Below are positions 1 to 12,046 of a stretch of DNA of 64,000 nucleotides, one piece after another. The notes under the pieces are model-generated. The model had not been told where the DNA came from. It saw only the letters and a program-made list of their open reading frames with translations, and did not search any database. Position 1 is the stretch's first letter. Each line of letters starts with the position of its first letter. This DNA comes from Myotis daubentonii (lineage: Eukaryota > Chordata > Mammalia > Chiroptera > Vespertilionidae), in the NCBI RefSeq assembly GCF_963259705.1, contig NC_081852.1:59892859-59956858 (forward strand). Reading direction: 5' to 3'. Position numbers and translations under genes: made by a program.

Positions 1-3000
1 ACGGGGAGGGCTGCGGGGTGGGCCGCGACAGCCTGGGAGCCCTGCCAGGACTGCGGCTCTGAAACGCTACCATCAAAATCACTTCTTCACAGTTTATTGC
101 CCTCACAATTTGAAAGGAGAAATCTATTGATAGCTCCAATTTACTCACTTACCTACGCAGACTCCCGCTCTGAGCACTGACTCTCAGATGTGTCTCCAGG
201 AGGAAAATGTTCAAATGGTGACGGATTTTCTGGGCAAACCATCGAGGCCGGCAGCAGGCCAAGCACGGCCTCGCCCAGGCCTCGGTGGAGCAGTGCGGGG
301 CAGCCCACCAGCGTCCCCCGGCCCCTGGTGTAGAGCGCCCCGTCCCAGGGAGGGTTCTGTGCTGCGCTGGAGAAATCCCCTGCGTCCCGTGTGTCGGGGG
401 CAGGAGCACGAGTCTGTGCGAAGCCAGGTTTCCTCTGTGCCGGCTCCTCTGGCCTTGGGTCTCCCCTAAATCGCCTTGATTTTTGTTCCAACACCTTGAG
501 CCAGGAATCAGCCTCAGAACTGAGCCGGGGCCGGTCCTCCTGTCCGGGTCCCAGCTCTGTCTGCAGTCGCTTTTATTGCCGCGGGCGGATGAAGCCCCTC
601 GTGTGCCATGAAGGCTTGTGTTTGAAGGTCACACCGCTGCCGGCCTGAAGTGAGAGCCAGCGGGGGCGGTAGATGCAGGCGGTGAGTTTGACAGGGTGTG
701 GTGCCAAGTATAAGAAATGGTCTTTTGGGGATTAGTGTCACCCCATGAGGCCTCATAGTGAACTGTTGGATACAACAGGCTCTGTGTACGTAATCCTGAT
801 CTCAGGGCAGCCAGGCGTGAAGCTTAAAGAGCCAGCGGGCACCCCACGGGCTGTCCTGTGGGGGCACCACATCCTCAGGGCCCAGGACCTGGGGGAGGAC
901 GTGGACGTGGGGAGGGGCGTGCGCACCTGCTTCTCCACTCCGGCCCCCTCTGCAGCTCCGTCCCCAGCTTGACCTCTTGGAGCTGCCTCTGGGGAACAGG
1001 TTCTCAGTCCCTGCCCACCCAGAGCGGCACGTCGCCCGCCAGCTCGGGGCTGAGAGCAGCTGGAGCCCTGAGCACAGCCGCCCGCTGCAGGTGCCCTTCG
1101 AGAGCCCTGCCCCGGAGGCCACCCATAGGGAGCTCGCTGCTCCCCGCCCCCCTAAACCTGGGTGCGCCCTTTAATCTCCCTGGGACACTTGCCTTCTCGG
1201 CCTCGTCCTGGGGATCAGAGCCCCTCCCTCCCTCCCACCCTGCCTGTTCTGTTCTGGAAGGCACTGCCTCAGTCACTCAGCTCCTCGGGGACCAGGCTGC
1301 GCCCCTGGGTGGGTCCTTCCTGCCGGGGCCACAGTGTGAAAGGCACAGGCTGGTCTGGGCGTCACGGCTTCCCTTCGGCCTCGTAAGAGCTGCGGGTCCA
1401 TCTCCGGTTGACCATGGAGCCGGTGGCCGTCTAGGGTTCTGAGTGTCCCCTCCTCCCCTGAGCTGGTCCTGTGCCTGAGGGAGACTGTGCTTCCTGCCTG
1501 TGGCAGTGGGTACGAGGCACCCGTGGGATCCCTGGGCTCAGCATGGCTGGGTATCCGCAGGGTGGGGGAAATTCGGGGAAGATGGATGCTCCCATCGTAG
1601 CCCTGTTGTGTCTCCAGCACGGGGTGGTGGAGGGGCAGCTGTGGCTGATAGGGCGGCCCAGGGATAAGGGGGTCCCCTCAGACTTCCCTGCGCAGGCTCC
1701 CCAGGTTCAGGGTGTAGAGCTCACACTGGCCCTAAAAAAAGGGTAGGAAGTGGGTTCCATCCAATCTGACCAGCTCCAGACCACTGCCCCCCCCCCCCAA
1801 CCCAACAGCACCCTGATGCCTGCCTCCACCCGCCAGGTGCTGACAGACCTGAGTGCCAGGCACAGGGCCTGGCTGGTCATGGCCTCGCTCCCACGCCTGT
1901 GTTCCACAAGGACTGGGTCTTAGGGGGAGGACAGGCAGCCCCCTCTTTGCACACGGATGGCTCAACTACACGCGTGGCACATAAGCAGACGCACACGTGC
2001 CTGTGGCAGCGACGGCTCCTGGGCAGCAACGCCAGGGACACATCTGAAGAGGCTCCTGAGGGTGGTGATGACAAAGGGCTCTGGGACCCAGAGGAGAGGG
2101 AGAACTTAAGGTCCTCAGGCACACGGGCTCCATGACCGGAGCTAGGGCTGTGTGAGAGCAAAGCAAGGTCACTCCCGGACCCCACAGGGTGGCCTGGACA
2201 GCGGCAGGCAAAGCCAGGGGCATGACAGGGAGACCCCTTTCCACCCAGGGACCCGCTCAGGACATGTGTCCCACCCTCTGGACGGCCCAGAAGGAGAGGC
2301 AGAGACGCCTGGGCCCCTGGGCTGCTCTGGGTCCGCGGGGCCACCGCTCTGATTCCCTGCGTTAACCCACGTCTGGGCGCTGGCCTCAGTCCGTCTTCCT
2401 TCAAGCGTCCCCGCCCCAGGCTGCAGGAGCCACTGGGATTTGGGTGTCTTTGTGGGGCCCCGGGGGGTGGGGGACGCAGTGACTGGCTGGGCGGGGGAGA
2501 TGATTCAACACAGGCCTGGGCTTCCCGGGGCAGCTCCTGGGAGCGCGTGCAGGCCTCCCCCTGAGGGACACACACGGCAAGTGCGGGCGAGGTTGCCGGC
2601 TCCAAGTGTCACTTTAAATGAAAATGAAAGTTCCCTCCTGAGGCCGATTCCCAGGCTCGGTGACACCGTGGGGAGATAATGGTGAGAATGCATTAGTGTG
2701 ATAAATATGAAGCTGCTGCCGCTTGAAAAATGACAAGGCAACCATTTGGGCCCTTTTACCGAGTGCAGCGGGCGCGGGGCGGAACCGTCGGGGGAGAGAA
2801 TGGAGTGCGGAGGCTGGCCTGTCGCCATCGGTGCAGCGCACAGGGCGGGGCGGGCAGGATGGCTCTGCCCAGACGGCTGTCCACCCGTGTTGCTGAGGCT
2901 CCTGAGGCTCGGGGACCGTGGTGGGCACCAGGCTGGGCACACGTCCTGCAGCCTTAGCCCCTCGTAGCAGGGAGCGCGGGGTCGCAGTTGAGAAAGACCG

Positions 3001-3159
3001 GGGCAGTGGCCCTGGGACACCAACTCTCCACCGCGGGAGGGGTGGAACACGCCTTTGCTCAATTGACTGGAACTTCTTACAAATGAACCCTAATTCACCA
3101 CCCAGCGGTCAAAACACATTTGTTGTTGTTAATCCTCACCCGGGGATGTTTTTCCTACG
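1..3159. other. GC-rich single-copy DNA, no gene seen
   Basis: No open frame here shows a recognisable domain, and long overlapping frames occur on both strands as expected for GC-rich non-coding DNA. I recognise no interspersed repeat. A run of 12 C lies at 1787-1798. The one stretch that stands out is the AT-richer patch at about 2600-2770, listed separately. Confidence 0.5.
2605..2765. promoter_or_regulatory. Candidate regulatory element with an IRF/ISRE-like site
   Basis: This AT-richer island lies in GC-rich DNA and is free of recognisable repeats. At 2620-2631 it reads GAAAATGAAAGT, which fits the two-GAAA spacing of interferon-regulatory-factor sites (GAAANNGAAA) and differs from the ISRE consensus at one base. 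The regulatory role is inference from composition and one motif. Conservation in other mammals would decide it. Confidence 0.25.
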
Positions 3160-3225
3160 TTCTCAGGCCTGCTCTGGTGGGCACTGACCATGGTAAAAAT
3201 TTTCAAAACCATTTAAACCAGAATT
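3160..3225 (+). repeat. Local duplicate, copy 1
   Basis: The first 31 bases (3160-3190) are identical to 4254-4284, and similarity continues, with small indels, for about 35 more bases (to about 4321 in the second copy). The Ves SINE at 3222 interrupts this copy at its right edge. I do not recognise a known repeat family. It could be a small segmental duplication or two copies of an old interspersed repeat. Confidence 0.6.
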
Positions 3226-3434
3226 TTTAGAGAGAGTGGAAAGGGAGGGGGAGAGATGGAGAGAGAGAAACATCGATGTGAGAGAGACACATCGACTGGT
3301 TGTGTCCTGCATGCACCCCAACCAGGGCCAGGGATGGAGCCTGCAACCCAGGCGCATGCCCTTGATCGGAATTGAACCCATGACCCTTCAGTCTGTAGGC
3401 TGACGTTCCAACCACTGAGACAAACAGGCCAGGC
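3222..3434 (-). mobile_element. Ves-type SINE, reverse orientation
   Basis: Read on the minus strand, the element begins with a tRNA-like head holding an A-box-like segment (about 3400-3430) and a B-box-like segment (about 3362-3380). It then passes through a pyrimidine-rich body with two ATCGATGT-like blocks and ends in a short T/A tail near 3222. This is the arrangement of vespertilionid Ves SINEs, which are mobilised by L1 machinery. Divergence is fairly high, so an older copy. I see no clean target-site duplication. Confidence 0.85.
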
Positions 3435-5553
3435 ATAAAAAAACTTTTTTTTATTATTATTAAAAACTGAAACAAGAACCAACAGTAAGCCAGGAAGCAG
3501 GCCTCTGGGCTGTGACCTTCATGCAACCTTCACGCTGGACCTGAAGCTGCTGGCCAGGCCTCTGCCTCACCTCGTTCAGGGTGGGAGGTGGAGGCAGCAG
3601 CTCAGGGTCACTGACCGCGGCCCACCTGCTGTGTTCCCAAAGTCCGTCCGCACCCCTCTCACCGGAGAAACAATGTGTGTGAACAGGGAGCTGCCTCGTG
3701 AGGTGACAGGACTCAGAAGACGAGGGTGTGATGCCGAAAAGTATTCACTCTGGAGTGTTTGGGGATTGAATGCCTTTGTCTGTAATTGTCCTAAGATTTG
3801 CTCGTGAAATGAGGCTGACAGGTAGGGGCTGGCTAAGCAAGGTGGGGTGTCCAGCTTCGGGACGGGCTGGTAGACAGACGTGCAGGTGGGGGCCAGGCCT
3901 TCCGATGGAGTTTCCTGATCGCCTGCCTTTTCATTCTTCCCTGACAGCTCCCTCCAGGGCCAAGGCCAGCCCGGCCTCCTCGCACCCATCCTGCCGCGGG
4001 GAGTGGAGGAGGTGCACGAACTTCATAGACAGAAGTGACCCTGCAGGTGTTTGCAGGCTCCCGCTCGCTGGTGCCCAGGTAGCAGAGGTGAGTCGGGATG
4101 GCTCGTGCCATCCTGTGGCCAGGCTGTGCCCCCCGGACGCCGAGCCTTGGGGGGTGTGGTAAGCTGGCCTCCTGCCTGGTCTCTGGGTCCTGGAGAAGGT
4201 AAGTGGACACCCCCTCACCCCTCCTGCCATGGCTCTGCAGGTCACGGTCACTCTTCTCAGGCCTGCTCTGGTGGGCACTGACCACGGGCAAACTTTCCAA
4301 AACAAACTAAACCAGATACTTAGAATCACATTTTACACTCTCACGCCCACACGCTTGCTGGACCTCGGTAACAGCCTTCTAAGATGTTACTAGTGTTACC
4401 CTATTTTCACCGAAAAGTCCTCAAATATATGCACTTTTATAGATGGTATCTTACCGGTCAAAGATAAAACACCATTTCTGACCAGAAGCAACATCACAGA
4501 AATTCATCTGTGTTTTATCTGCAGTCTCAGTGCAGCTTACGGCTCAACCACAAAACCACTCTGTATGCACATGATGCCATTTCTATCCCGCCCCCACCCC
4601 AAGCTAAGACTCCTGGAATCCTCCCGTTTCCAAATCACTTGTATTGACATCTTGATAGATGAAGAAATAAGTAATATTTCTAGGGAGAAAATTAATTTTG
4701 AAACTAATTAAAGATGATTAGCTCCTGGTTGAATACAAAAGAAGTTTACTCTCCCCCAAATGCCATCCTGAGGGTTCAACATGCCACCTCAGGGGCCAGG
4801 AGGCCGGAGGGGACCCATTCCAATCACAGGAACAAACAAACAAACAAAAACAAGAATCCTGTTCAGAGCCCTGTTGGCGGCCTGAGGGAGATGATGATTT
4901 CAAGGCTTCTCCTTCCTTATTCACAGCTGACAATTGTAGAGGGAAGGAAAGAAGGCTTTGTCCTTGAAGCTCACAGACTCTTAGAATATAAAACGCACTC
5001 CATTCCCGTAACATTAATAAGTTGAAAAGGAGGACTGAGGTTGGACACGTTTCGGTGTGAGAGCTGAGCTCTGATTTCTGAGCTCTTTGGTCTAATGGCC
5101 CAGGGACTGGTGACTTGCTGCGGAATAACTCGTAACCATTACCGGCACGTCAGGAAGGGATCCCCGCCTGAGCTCACTCTTAGGGTGAGCGAAACATCCC
5201 TGTTAGAGATGCTTAAAGATGTCTGGGTGGAGTGGGGTGTGCTCCCAGCGCCGGAAGCGTCAGTGCGCAGGGCTAGGTCCCCTCGGGGTCACACACTGCC
5301 CGCCCTGGGTCCCTCCCGGAGGCCTGATCACAGACCCTTCTGAGGGTCATCCTTGTTGCTGTCCACTCACAGGCTGAAGCCCTGCTCATTCCACAGCTTG
5401 GAAGACGGACACCCCGTCTTGTCTGGGGTCTCCCAGACCACCCACAGCTTTGTGCCACAGGGTCCCCAGGGGTGTGTCGCCCCCTCACATCCCAGGGCAG
5501 GAAACACGCTGACATGCTGCCCTTGCAGGGGGATGCTGGAATTTTAACTTGCA
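3435..5553. other. Single-copy DNA, no gene seen
   Basis: Contains the second copy of the local duplicate (4254-4321). AT-richer sequence at about 4300-5040 has no repeat family I recognise. Open frames are short and unrelated to known domains. Confidence 0.45.
4254..4321 (+). repeat. Local duplicate, copy 2
   Basis: Matches 3160-3225, with 31 identical bases at its start and weaker similarity after. The copies are in direct orientation about 1.09 kb apart. Flanks on either side are not alike, so the duplicated unit is small. Confidence 0.6.
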
Positions 5554-5561
5554 GACTAAAC

Positions 5562-5781
5562 CTGTGATGGTGAACCTATGACACGTGAACTCATTTTTTG
5601 GTTGATTTTTCTATATATTCAAATGGAATTTAAATATATAAAATAAATACCAAAAATATAAATCTTTGTTTTACCATGGTTGCAAATATCAAAAAAATTT
5701 CTATATGTGACATGGCACCAGAGTTAAGTTAGGGTTTTTCAAAATGCTGACACACCAAGCTCAAAAGGTTCGCCATCACTG
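5562..5781. mobile_element. Non-autonomous hAT transposon (MITE)
   Basis: This 220-bp element has terminal inverted repeats: it starts CTGTGATGGTGAACC and ends GGTTCGCCATCACTG. It is flanked by 8-bp target duplications GACTAAAC (5554-5561) and GTCTAAAC (5782-5789) with one mismatch. An 8-bp duplication and CAGTG-like tips define the hAT superfamily. It has no coding capacity, so it needed transposase in trans. The AT-rich interior is typical of young bat nhAT families. The exact family name is not certain. Confidence 0.88.
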
Positions 5782-6179
5782 GTCTAAACAGAGACAAAAG
5801 GTAACACAGGTTCTTTAAAACACTTGAACTCTGATCATGACCCCCTCCCCTCATTAACTTTCTGTGGCTGTTCACCATTCTAGCTCTTTTTCACCCCCAG
5901 GAATCAGGCACTTATGTAATTTCTACACAGTCCATTTCCCTTTGGGTATCACCACCTGCATCAATGTTGGTGCACAACACTGCTTCTTGCTGCATGGATC
6001 TTGGCTCTGAGAGTGAGGGTTCTTGGAGAATGTCCCAAGAATTCCCTGCAGTGGGTGGGAGAGTCGGGAACTTGCCTAGTTGATTCTTCTGGAACATTTT
6101 TTTTTTTTTTTTTACATTTCAGTGTGGTTCTACAGTGCAATGGATTTGCTGTGTCTGCAATTTTAAATGGTAAGGAACA

Positions 6180-6720
6180 AAACTAAACCTTTTGGAGATG
6201 TTTTCCATCATCTTCTAGACTCCATTTTTACTCTTGTGAAACCTGCTGTCAATCTAACTGCTGTTGCTTCATTGTGTTTCTTTCCACTGCTTTCTCTGAA
6301 GGTAGTGTGCTGTGGTTTCACTTAACTATGGCTTATTGATCCATTATATCTGCTTAGTTACCCTTCTTTTAAAACCCTTCTAATTCCCATGATTTCTTAA
6401 TAAACTGAGAAAAAGGTTAGCTATATCTCTATAAATATTGCTGCTTTCTCATTCCTTCTGCAGCTCTGACTGCATACATGTTAGAAATTCTCACCCTACC
6501 CTCTTTCCTCACTTCTTTCCACACTTTCCATTTCTTTCTCTCCTCTGTTCTATAATTTCTTACTTAGCTCAGTCTTCTAGTTCACTAAATTTATCTTCAG
6601 TTGTTTCCATTTTATTATTTCATTCTTTTGCCAAGTTTTCAATAGTATTTTTTTAAACCCCATGAAGTTCTATTTAGCTTTTATAATTGACTAGTCTTTT
6701 GTAATTTTGAAAATTTTCTT
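6180..6720 (-). mobile_element. L1M ORF1-region fossil, antisense
   Basis: The reverse complement contains diverged segments typical of the mammalian L1 ORF1 coding region, including the stretch before the ORF1 C-terminal domain. Read along the plus strand it appears as T-rich DNA. No frame stays open, so this is a dead fragment. The match was made by eye and the ends are approximate. A RepeatMasker run returning L1M/L1ME here would confirm it. Confidence 0.55.
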
Positions 6721-6739
6721 ACTCTCATATTAAATACAC

Positions 6740-7015
6740 ACAAAGCTTGGAGGGATGGGTTTAGTTCCAAGCCATCGCAATAGAGTGACTATCACAATAA
6801 AGTGAGTCATACAATGTTTTGGTTCCCACGGGCAGAGAGAAGTTATGTTTACACTATACATAGTCCATTAGGTGTGCACTAGCTCTAGGTGTAAGAGTGT
6901 ACATAGCTTCATTAGAAAGAACTTTTACTAAAAAGAAAATTTGCTCATCTTTTTCCTGGTGGAGGGTCTCACTTTCCATTTGTAAAAAACGCCGTATCTG
7001 CGGAGCACAATCAAG
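6740..7015 (-). mobile_element. Tigger1-like element with internal deletion
   Basis: Read on the minus strand, this looks like a Tc1/mariner (pogo) Tigger1 element reduced to its ends. The left part resembles the Tigger end with repeated 'CAATAAAGTGA'-type blocks (about 6768-6805). Near 6970-7010 the sequence jumps to the opposite terminal region, with a TTTGTAAAAAACGC block at 6979-6992. The transposase gene between is missing. This is an ancient family shared by placental mammals. Confidence 0.7.
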
Positions 7016-8317
7016 CAAGGAGTGTCTGTCCCTCGCCCGCCCTTCTCACTATTCTGAGCACAGAAAGCATGTTGCGTTTTGCAGTGTTTTGCTGACTCCA
7101 GCACTGCAAGCTTTGCACATCCGGCTCTCGCCTCACATTTGCTGCTCCTATTCCTGGTGTCTTGTTTCTGCACGTGGTTTGGAATTTTTACTTATTAAAT
7201 TTTACTTTCTATTTTAGGCTCACATTTGATGGAGCCCTAACTGTGAGAGCTCCCAGGGGCCGGGATGGACGGCGAATTTCCTGAGTTAATGTATTTCTGC
7301 TACTCCCAGGCATTTGAGAACACCATCCACCTGCATCTACTTTTAAGTAAATTCTTGAGATTTTTTTTTTGGACCAACTGTGTAATATAAATTCAGACCC
7401 ATAACTTAAGCACGGGTCATGTGGCGACTACAGGTTCTCAGAGATCCTCCCACCCCATCACCCAGGTAAGTTTTCTCATATTCCTTCTTAGAAGGGGAGT
7501 GGGCTATTTTTTTCTAGTCGATTCTTCCAGTACCTGGCTTTCTGCCACAGACTCCTGCCACACTTGCCCTGTGGGCGGGGCCTTGGGTTTTGTCTATTTC
7601 CTCTCACGGTCACCAGGGCAGCTGTGGCCTCCGAGTTGACTTATTTCTCTGACTTCCTGCTTCCCAGGTTTGCTCTGAGGGTTTTCTTTGCTGCTTTGCC
7701 AGCTCAGAGACGTGCACGGGGAGATGTGTTTGTTTTAGGCGACGCGTTTAGCTGTCTTGAAGGGGGAGGACTGCTGAGCTTCGCGGGTCCGCGATCTGGC
7801 AGAGAGAGACGCACCAGGCGGCCGTCCGTGTTTAATCTGGCCGGCACAGGCCCTGGAAGCCTCATCTCACAGCTGGACGGCGAGCCTCCCGGGCAGTGGT
7901 GGCCGCATCCTGGAAACATCCCTGTCGCAGCTATCTGCTGCTGCAGATGGCATCCCGGACCTCGTCCAGAAACCGACGCGCGCATCTCCCTTTCACCCGC
8001 GTGCACTCACAAAATGCAGCCGTGGAGACCAGTCGTGTTTCAGTGGAGAAAACAGACAAAAGCTGATTACTGAGTAGCATTCTGTGATGGCCAGAACAGG
8101 GTAGACAGGTGCTAGGAAACATGGCAAAACAGAGCGAAGGGGAAAATGACACTGACAACAAAATCTCCACCCTGTCTTCCTGTCCAGGATAGCTCTTCCT
8201 TGGGGATGGGGGCGGGGAGGGGGCGCCTCTACCATCTGCCCGGGCCCCCCTCTGAGCTTCCCCCTGATGGCACCATTGACCTCACAAGGAGGGAAGCTCT
8301 CTGTCTGACCCCAGAGA
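7016..8317. other. Single-copy DNA with a CpG-rich patch
   Basis: No supported gene. About 7725-7990 keeps many CpGs amid otherwise CpG-poor DNA, which can mark hypomethylated or regulatory DNA. An open frame of 169 codons crosses it, but no domain is recognisable and competing frames exist on the other strand. Confidence 0.4.
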
Positions 8318-8445
8318 CATAGTGTAGTGGGTGAGGCTCATCTTCGTTTGAGCCAGACTGTGTGGGTTCAATCCCAGCTCTGCCAGGTGCCAGCAGTGAG
8401 ACTTTGGGAATGTGCGTTAGCCTCCTTCTACTGCATTCAACCCAA
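8318..8445 (+). mobile_element. MIR SINE fragment
   Basis: The sequence follows the tRNA-derived head and core of the ancient mammalian MIR family. It runs from the TAGTGTAGTGGGTGAGG head through GGTTCAATCCCAGCTCTGCCA (B-box region, about 8367-8387) to the conserved TGAGACTTTGGGAA core. It is 3'-truncated. MIR is common to all mammals. Confidence 0.75.
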
Positions 8446-10694
8446 TGCAGGCGTCTCCCCTGAGTCACTCCGCCTCCCGTGTGGGTGGACTCACCCGAGT
8501 GAACCAAACCGCAGACCTCGCTGGGTTCTCCTGTCCACCCGAGACCAGCATGAAGCAGAGCCTGGCTCACTCCCCTTCTGCCTCCCTCTTGCTGGCCTGG
8601 GATGGCGCCCCTCAGGCACACGGGGGGGCCTGGGCTCAGAAAGTGCCTTATTTCCTTCGTTGACATTTGGAGTATTTTGCTGATGAGAATGTTGTGATAT
8701 CAATTTTGCAAAATACTGCCTTGCACATAGTAGGGCTCCACGAGAGTAAGCTTTTGTTAGAACACAAGCCTTTTCCTTTACATTTTATCTACCTACATGT
8801 TCTAATAGTATACACATCTGCAAATCCACTTTACCTCCACATAAAAGATCAGCGTCTTGACCAAAAATATCTGCACTAGAGCCTCCATCTCCGCCCTCAC
8901 CTCCTTCCACCCAGAGTGAACACCTTCAATCCCACACCCATCATCCGTCTTATACCTTCCCAAACACCACATGTTTTAATGTCACGGTTTTAACGCGATA
9001 TAAATGGTATTTTTCCTGTGTGTGATTTTGGGGACTTCATTGTCCACTCATCGTTAGGTTGCTCAGATTAAGCCGTACTGGGTGGTGTCGGCATTTCTTC
9101 AGACACTTTGATTGGAACACCTAACTAGCAGCCTGCACCCCTGTTTCTCCATCCGTTCCCCGGCCAATGCGCGTTTGGCTAATGCGTGTCTCCAGGTGTT
9201 CCCAGGCCAGAGTTCCCCGCGGGCGCTTACCGAGGAGAGAAGTCTGTGGAGCAGAGCAGGTGGGTTTTAGGAGAAAACGTCCAACTGTTTTCAGAGTGAT
9301 TAGACTAATGAATACCCGCACCAGCAATGGACAGGAGGTCCCGGCCGCCCCCCCTCCACACCTGGCATTGTATTTCCGGGAGCTGAGCACTGTCTCCCAG
9401 GTTTGTCAGTCAGAAAGCCTTTCCCAGAGGGCGGGGGCGGGGTCCCTTCCTAAAGAGACCACACTCTCTCCCTCTCTGGAGGCCACGCTGGCTCTGATAA
9501 CCATCCAGATGCTTGGGAGACGTCACCAACAGTGCAAATAGGAAGGGGCTCTAACATGGCTTGAGCCACACACAACGAGGCCATTGCATGGGGTTTTGCT
9601 CTAAGCCCTGCGCTAGGGCCTAGCATTCGGAAATGAACAAAACCCCAGCCTCTCAGGTGCTGCAATACATTCAAATTCTCGCCAGTTTAAGCACCGAGGT
9701 CAGTCCCAGGATTTAACAAAAACCCACAGGCACTGCCCACGTGATCTGGCCCTAATGGAGGACCGCTGCCGGCTCCAACCCTATCACCTGGATCGGTGAG
9801 CACACCTCTCCACGCCCCCAGCCTCAGCTCCCCGCTCCGACGGGCCCTCCGTCTGCTCTCCTGCTGTCAGAGAACGCGCTCCAACACCATGACTCCTCCG
9901 ACGTGGACTGGAGCAGGAGAGTTTGCGGGGCAGTTAATCAGGTGTGTGCAGGCTGGCGATGTCGCCGCCACCTGGCCTGGACCCCGGGCCTGTGCGCTGG
10001 GGGCGGGCAGCTGCTCTCCGGCAGGTGGGGCCCGGGCAAGGTTGCTGGCTTCGCCTCACCTGTCAGGGGCCTGAGTCAGTGAGTACGGGGCACGGTGTCC
10101 TCAAGGCTTCCGCGGGGCTCTGCTCCTTTCCTCTGGAGGCAGATCTGATTTCTCTCCTTGTGGCTGGAACACAAAGCAGACTCATAATCGCCATAAATAT
10201 CTAATTAAATTTGCTCTACTCATTTATCACAAAACTTTTGATTTAGATGTGTTCCGTGGTGAGCCTCTGTGTTTTCATTTCCAGCAGGTAAAATCCATCC
10301 ATAGTTCAGCACCTCAGGGTCAATGGACAGGGATTTAACTTCATAGCTAAATAGCATTTGATTAATGCGAAGAAAACAATCTCCCTCAGAACAGGTTCCT
10401 GTGTCCTCCGGGGTGTATGGCCAACGCGCTCGGAGTTGCCCGTCTGACTGGCCGCCGTGGCCTCGGACATCCCTGTCTGGACGTGACCCCTAGTTTTGTG
10501 AGATTCTGGTTGCCTCTGTCTCACCTTTGGTCCGTTGACCTTTCACCTTGGATCTGCAGGGCCTCTCCCTGCATCCCTGCACCCCAACCCTGGACAGCGG
10601 GGCAGGCGGAGGGGCCCCCGGAGCTTCCGTTCTGGCCACACTGGCCTGCCTTTGCCAAGAGAAAGTGCTCATCGCTGGCTTGCCTTCCATTTTC
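8446..10694. other. Single-copy DNA, old repeat traces
   Basis: No gene seen. About 9570-9670 weakly resembles an ancient L2/MIR-class 3' segment, too diverged to name. About 8760-9070 could be an antisense L1 tail, low confidence. The AT-rich segment 10180-10400 is listed separately. Confidence 0.4.
10180..10400. promoter_or_regulatory. Candidate regulatory element, homeodomain-type AT motifs
   Basis: A repeat-free, AT-rich island sits between GC-rich flanks, with several TAATTA/ATTAAT-type cores (about 10200-10206 and 10360-10367). Such islands are often conserved non-coding elements. This is a composition argument only. Confidence 0.22.
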
Positions 10695-10702
10695 AAATAG
10701 AC

Positions 10703-10894
10703 TAGTGATTCTCAACCTTCCTAATGCCGCGACCCTTTAATACAGTTCCTCATGTTGTGGTGACCCCTGACCATAAAATTATTTTTGTTGCTACTTCATA
10801 ACTGTAATTTTGCTACTGTTATGAATCGTAATGTAAATATCTGATATGCAGGATGTATTTTCATTGTTGGCGACCCATGGGTTGAGAACCGCTG
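10703..10894 (+). mobile_element. SPIN non-autonomous hAT transposon
   Basis: This 192-bp element has hAT terminal inverted repeats, starting TAGTGATTCTCAACC and ending GGTTGAGAACCGCTG. It is flanked by 8-bp target duplications AAATAGAC (10695-10702) and AAATAGAG (10895-10902), with one mismatch. The interior, with CCGCGACCCTTTAATACAG near the start, is the one I know from SPIN ('space invader') elements. SPIN entered several tetrapod genomes by horizontal transfer and is abundant in vespertilionid bats. The copy is a short internal-deletion form without transposase. It looks little diverged from what I recall of the consensus. Confidence 0.93.
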
Positions 10895-10902
10895 AAATAG
10901 AG

Positions 10903-11892
10903 AGTGTGGCCTCCCTGTCATATGTCTGTGTTCCTGCCTCTTCCTTCCTCCACTTCTACCCAAATGGAGCTAAGCTGCTGTCCCACACGGGATCCTCCCA
11001 CCATGGGCTGAGCCGAGCCGTCCCCTCCCTCCCTCCCTTCCCGGAGCCTGTCTCGGTTACCCTCCCGCTGTGGCTGCCTGCTCGCTTCCCTCCATCCCCC
11101 GCGGAGTGCCAACGGGTATCTCGACACAGAAAGTAACAGACACGCTGGCAAAACCCACATCTCCCACCATGCACTCCCGGCGCTGCAGCGGGGCAGGCTC
11201 CTCGCTGCCGTGGGAATGAAATGCCACCTCCCGGCCAGGACCTGCTGCTTCCATGGGGCCAGGCTCAGAAGTCAGGTGTCTGCCCGGCTACCCCATGCCA
11301 TGGATCCACCTGGTGTCCCATGACTGGAGGGGGCCCTCCCGGAAGAAGCCCCAGGGCTCATAGTTGGGACCACCCCGTGACCCACGAAGGAGCATCGGGA
11401 CCCAAAGCAATCGGCTGGCTTAGCTCGCGAGGCAACATCCCTGCGAGAAGGCAAGAGCCAGCGTTCGGGGTTCCGTGGGCTCAGACACCATGTGATCGAA
11501 ACCCCAGGAACAGGACGGAACCTCAGCAACAGCCTTTTGTGGGTGCAGTGATGATACTCTGGTTCTGGGCCCTCGTACACAGTCACAGAGGCGGCTTTGT
11601 GTGGTGTTTTTTTAAATCGACAAGTGGAGGTAAATGATTAAGGCTATTGTCACCATCAGGTTGAATTTCTAGCTTTCGCCTTGGCCTAAAATATGGCTTT
11701 TAAAACATTCTAAGAATCCAAAATCAGTGTCATTTAACCAGCTCTTTAGCAAAAATCTTTTAGAGGTTAATGACAGAGTAGCTGAGCTGAGCTGTGTCAC
11801 AGATAACACTCACAAAATCTGGACTAAAAATGTATTTTTTTAAAGGATCTCTTTGCAGGACCTGGAGAAAGACCTTGGATAGGCAATTATTG
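10903..11892. other. Single-copy DNA, no gene seen
   Basis: GC-rich to about 11600, then AT-rich (11610-11880) without a repeat family I recognise. The 138-codon frame at 11221-11637 lacks any recognisable domain. Confidence 0.4.
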
Positions 11893-12046
11893 CTCCGTGG
11901 GTGCAGAGTTTCTGTGTGGGGTGATAAACAATGTTTTAACTAGATAGTTGTGGCCATAAAACACGTGACTGAAATTGTACTGTGAAACGGTATGCTTAAA
12001 ATGGAAAATTATATATATATATGTATTTTACAATAATAAAAAGTAT
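11893..12046 (+). mobile_element. L1M 3' end
   Basis: The sequence resembles the last ~150 bp of old L1M 3' untranslated regions. It contains a 'CAGAGTTTCTGT' block near 11906, the TGAAATTGTACTGTGAAACGG-like stretch near 11970, and a terminal AATAAAAAG-type tail near 12035. It is strongly 5'-truncated. An expanded (TA)n sits within the tail. Confidence 0.65.
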
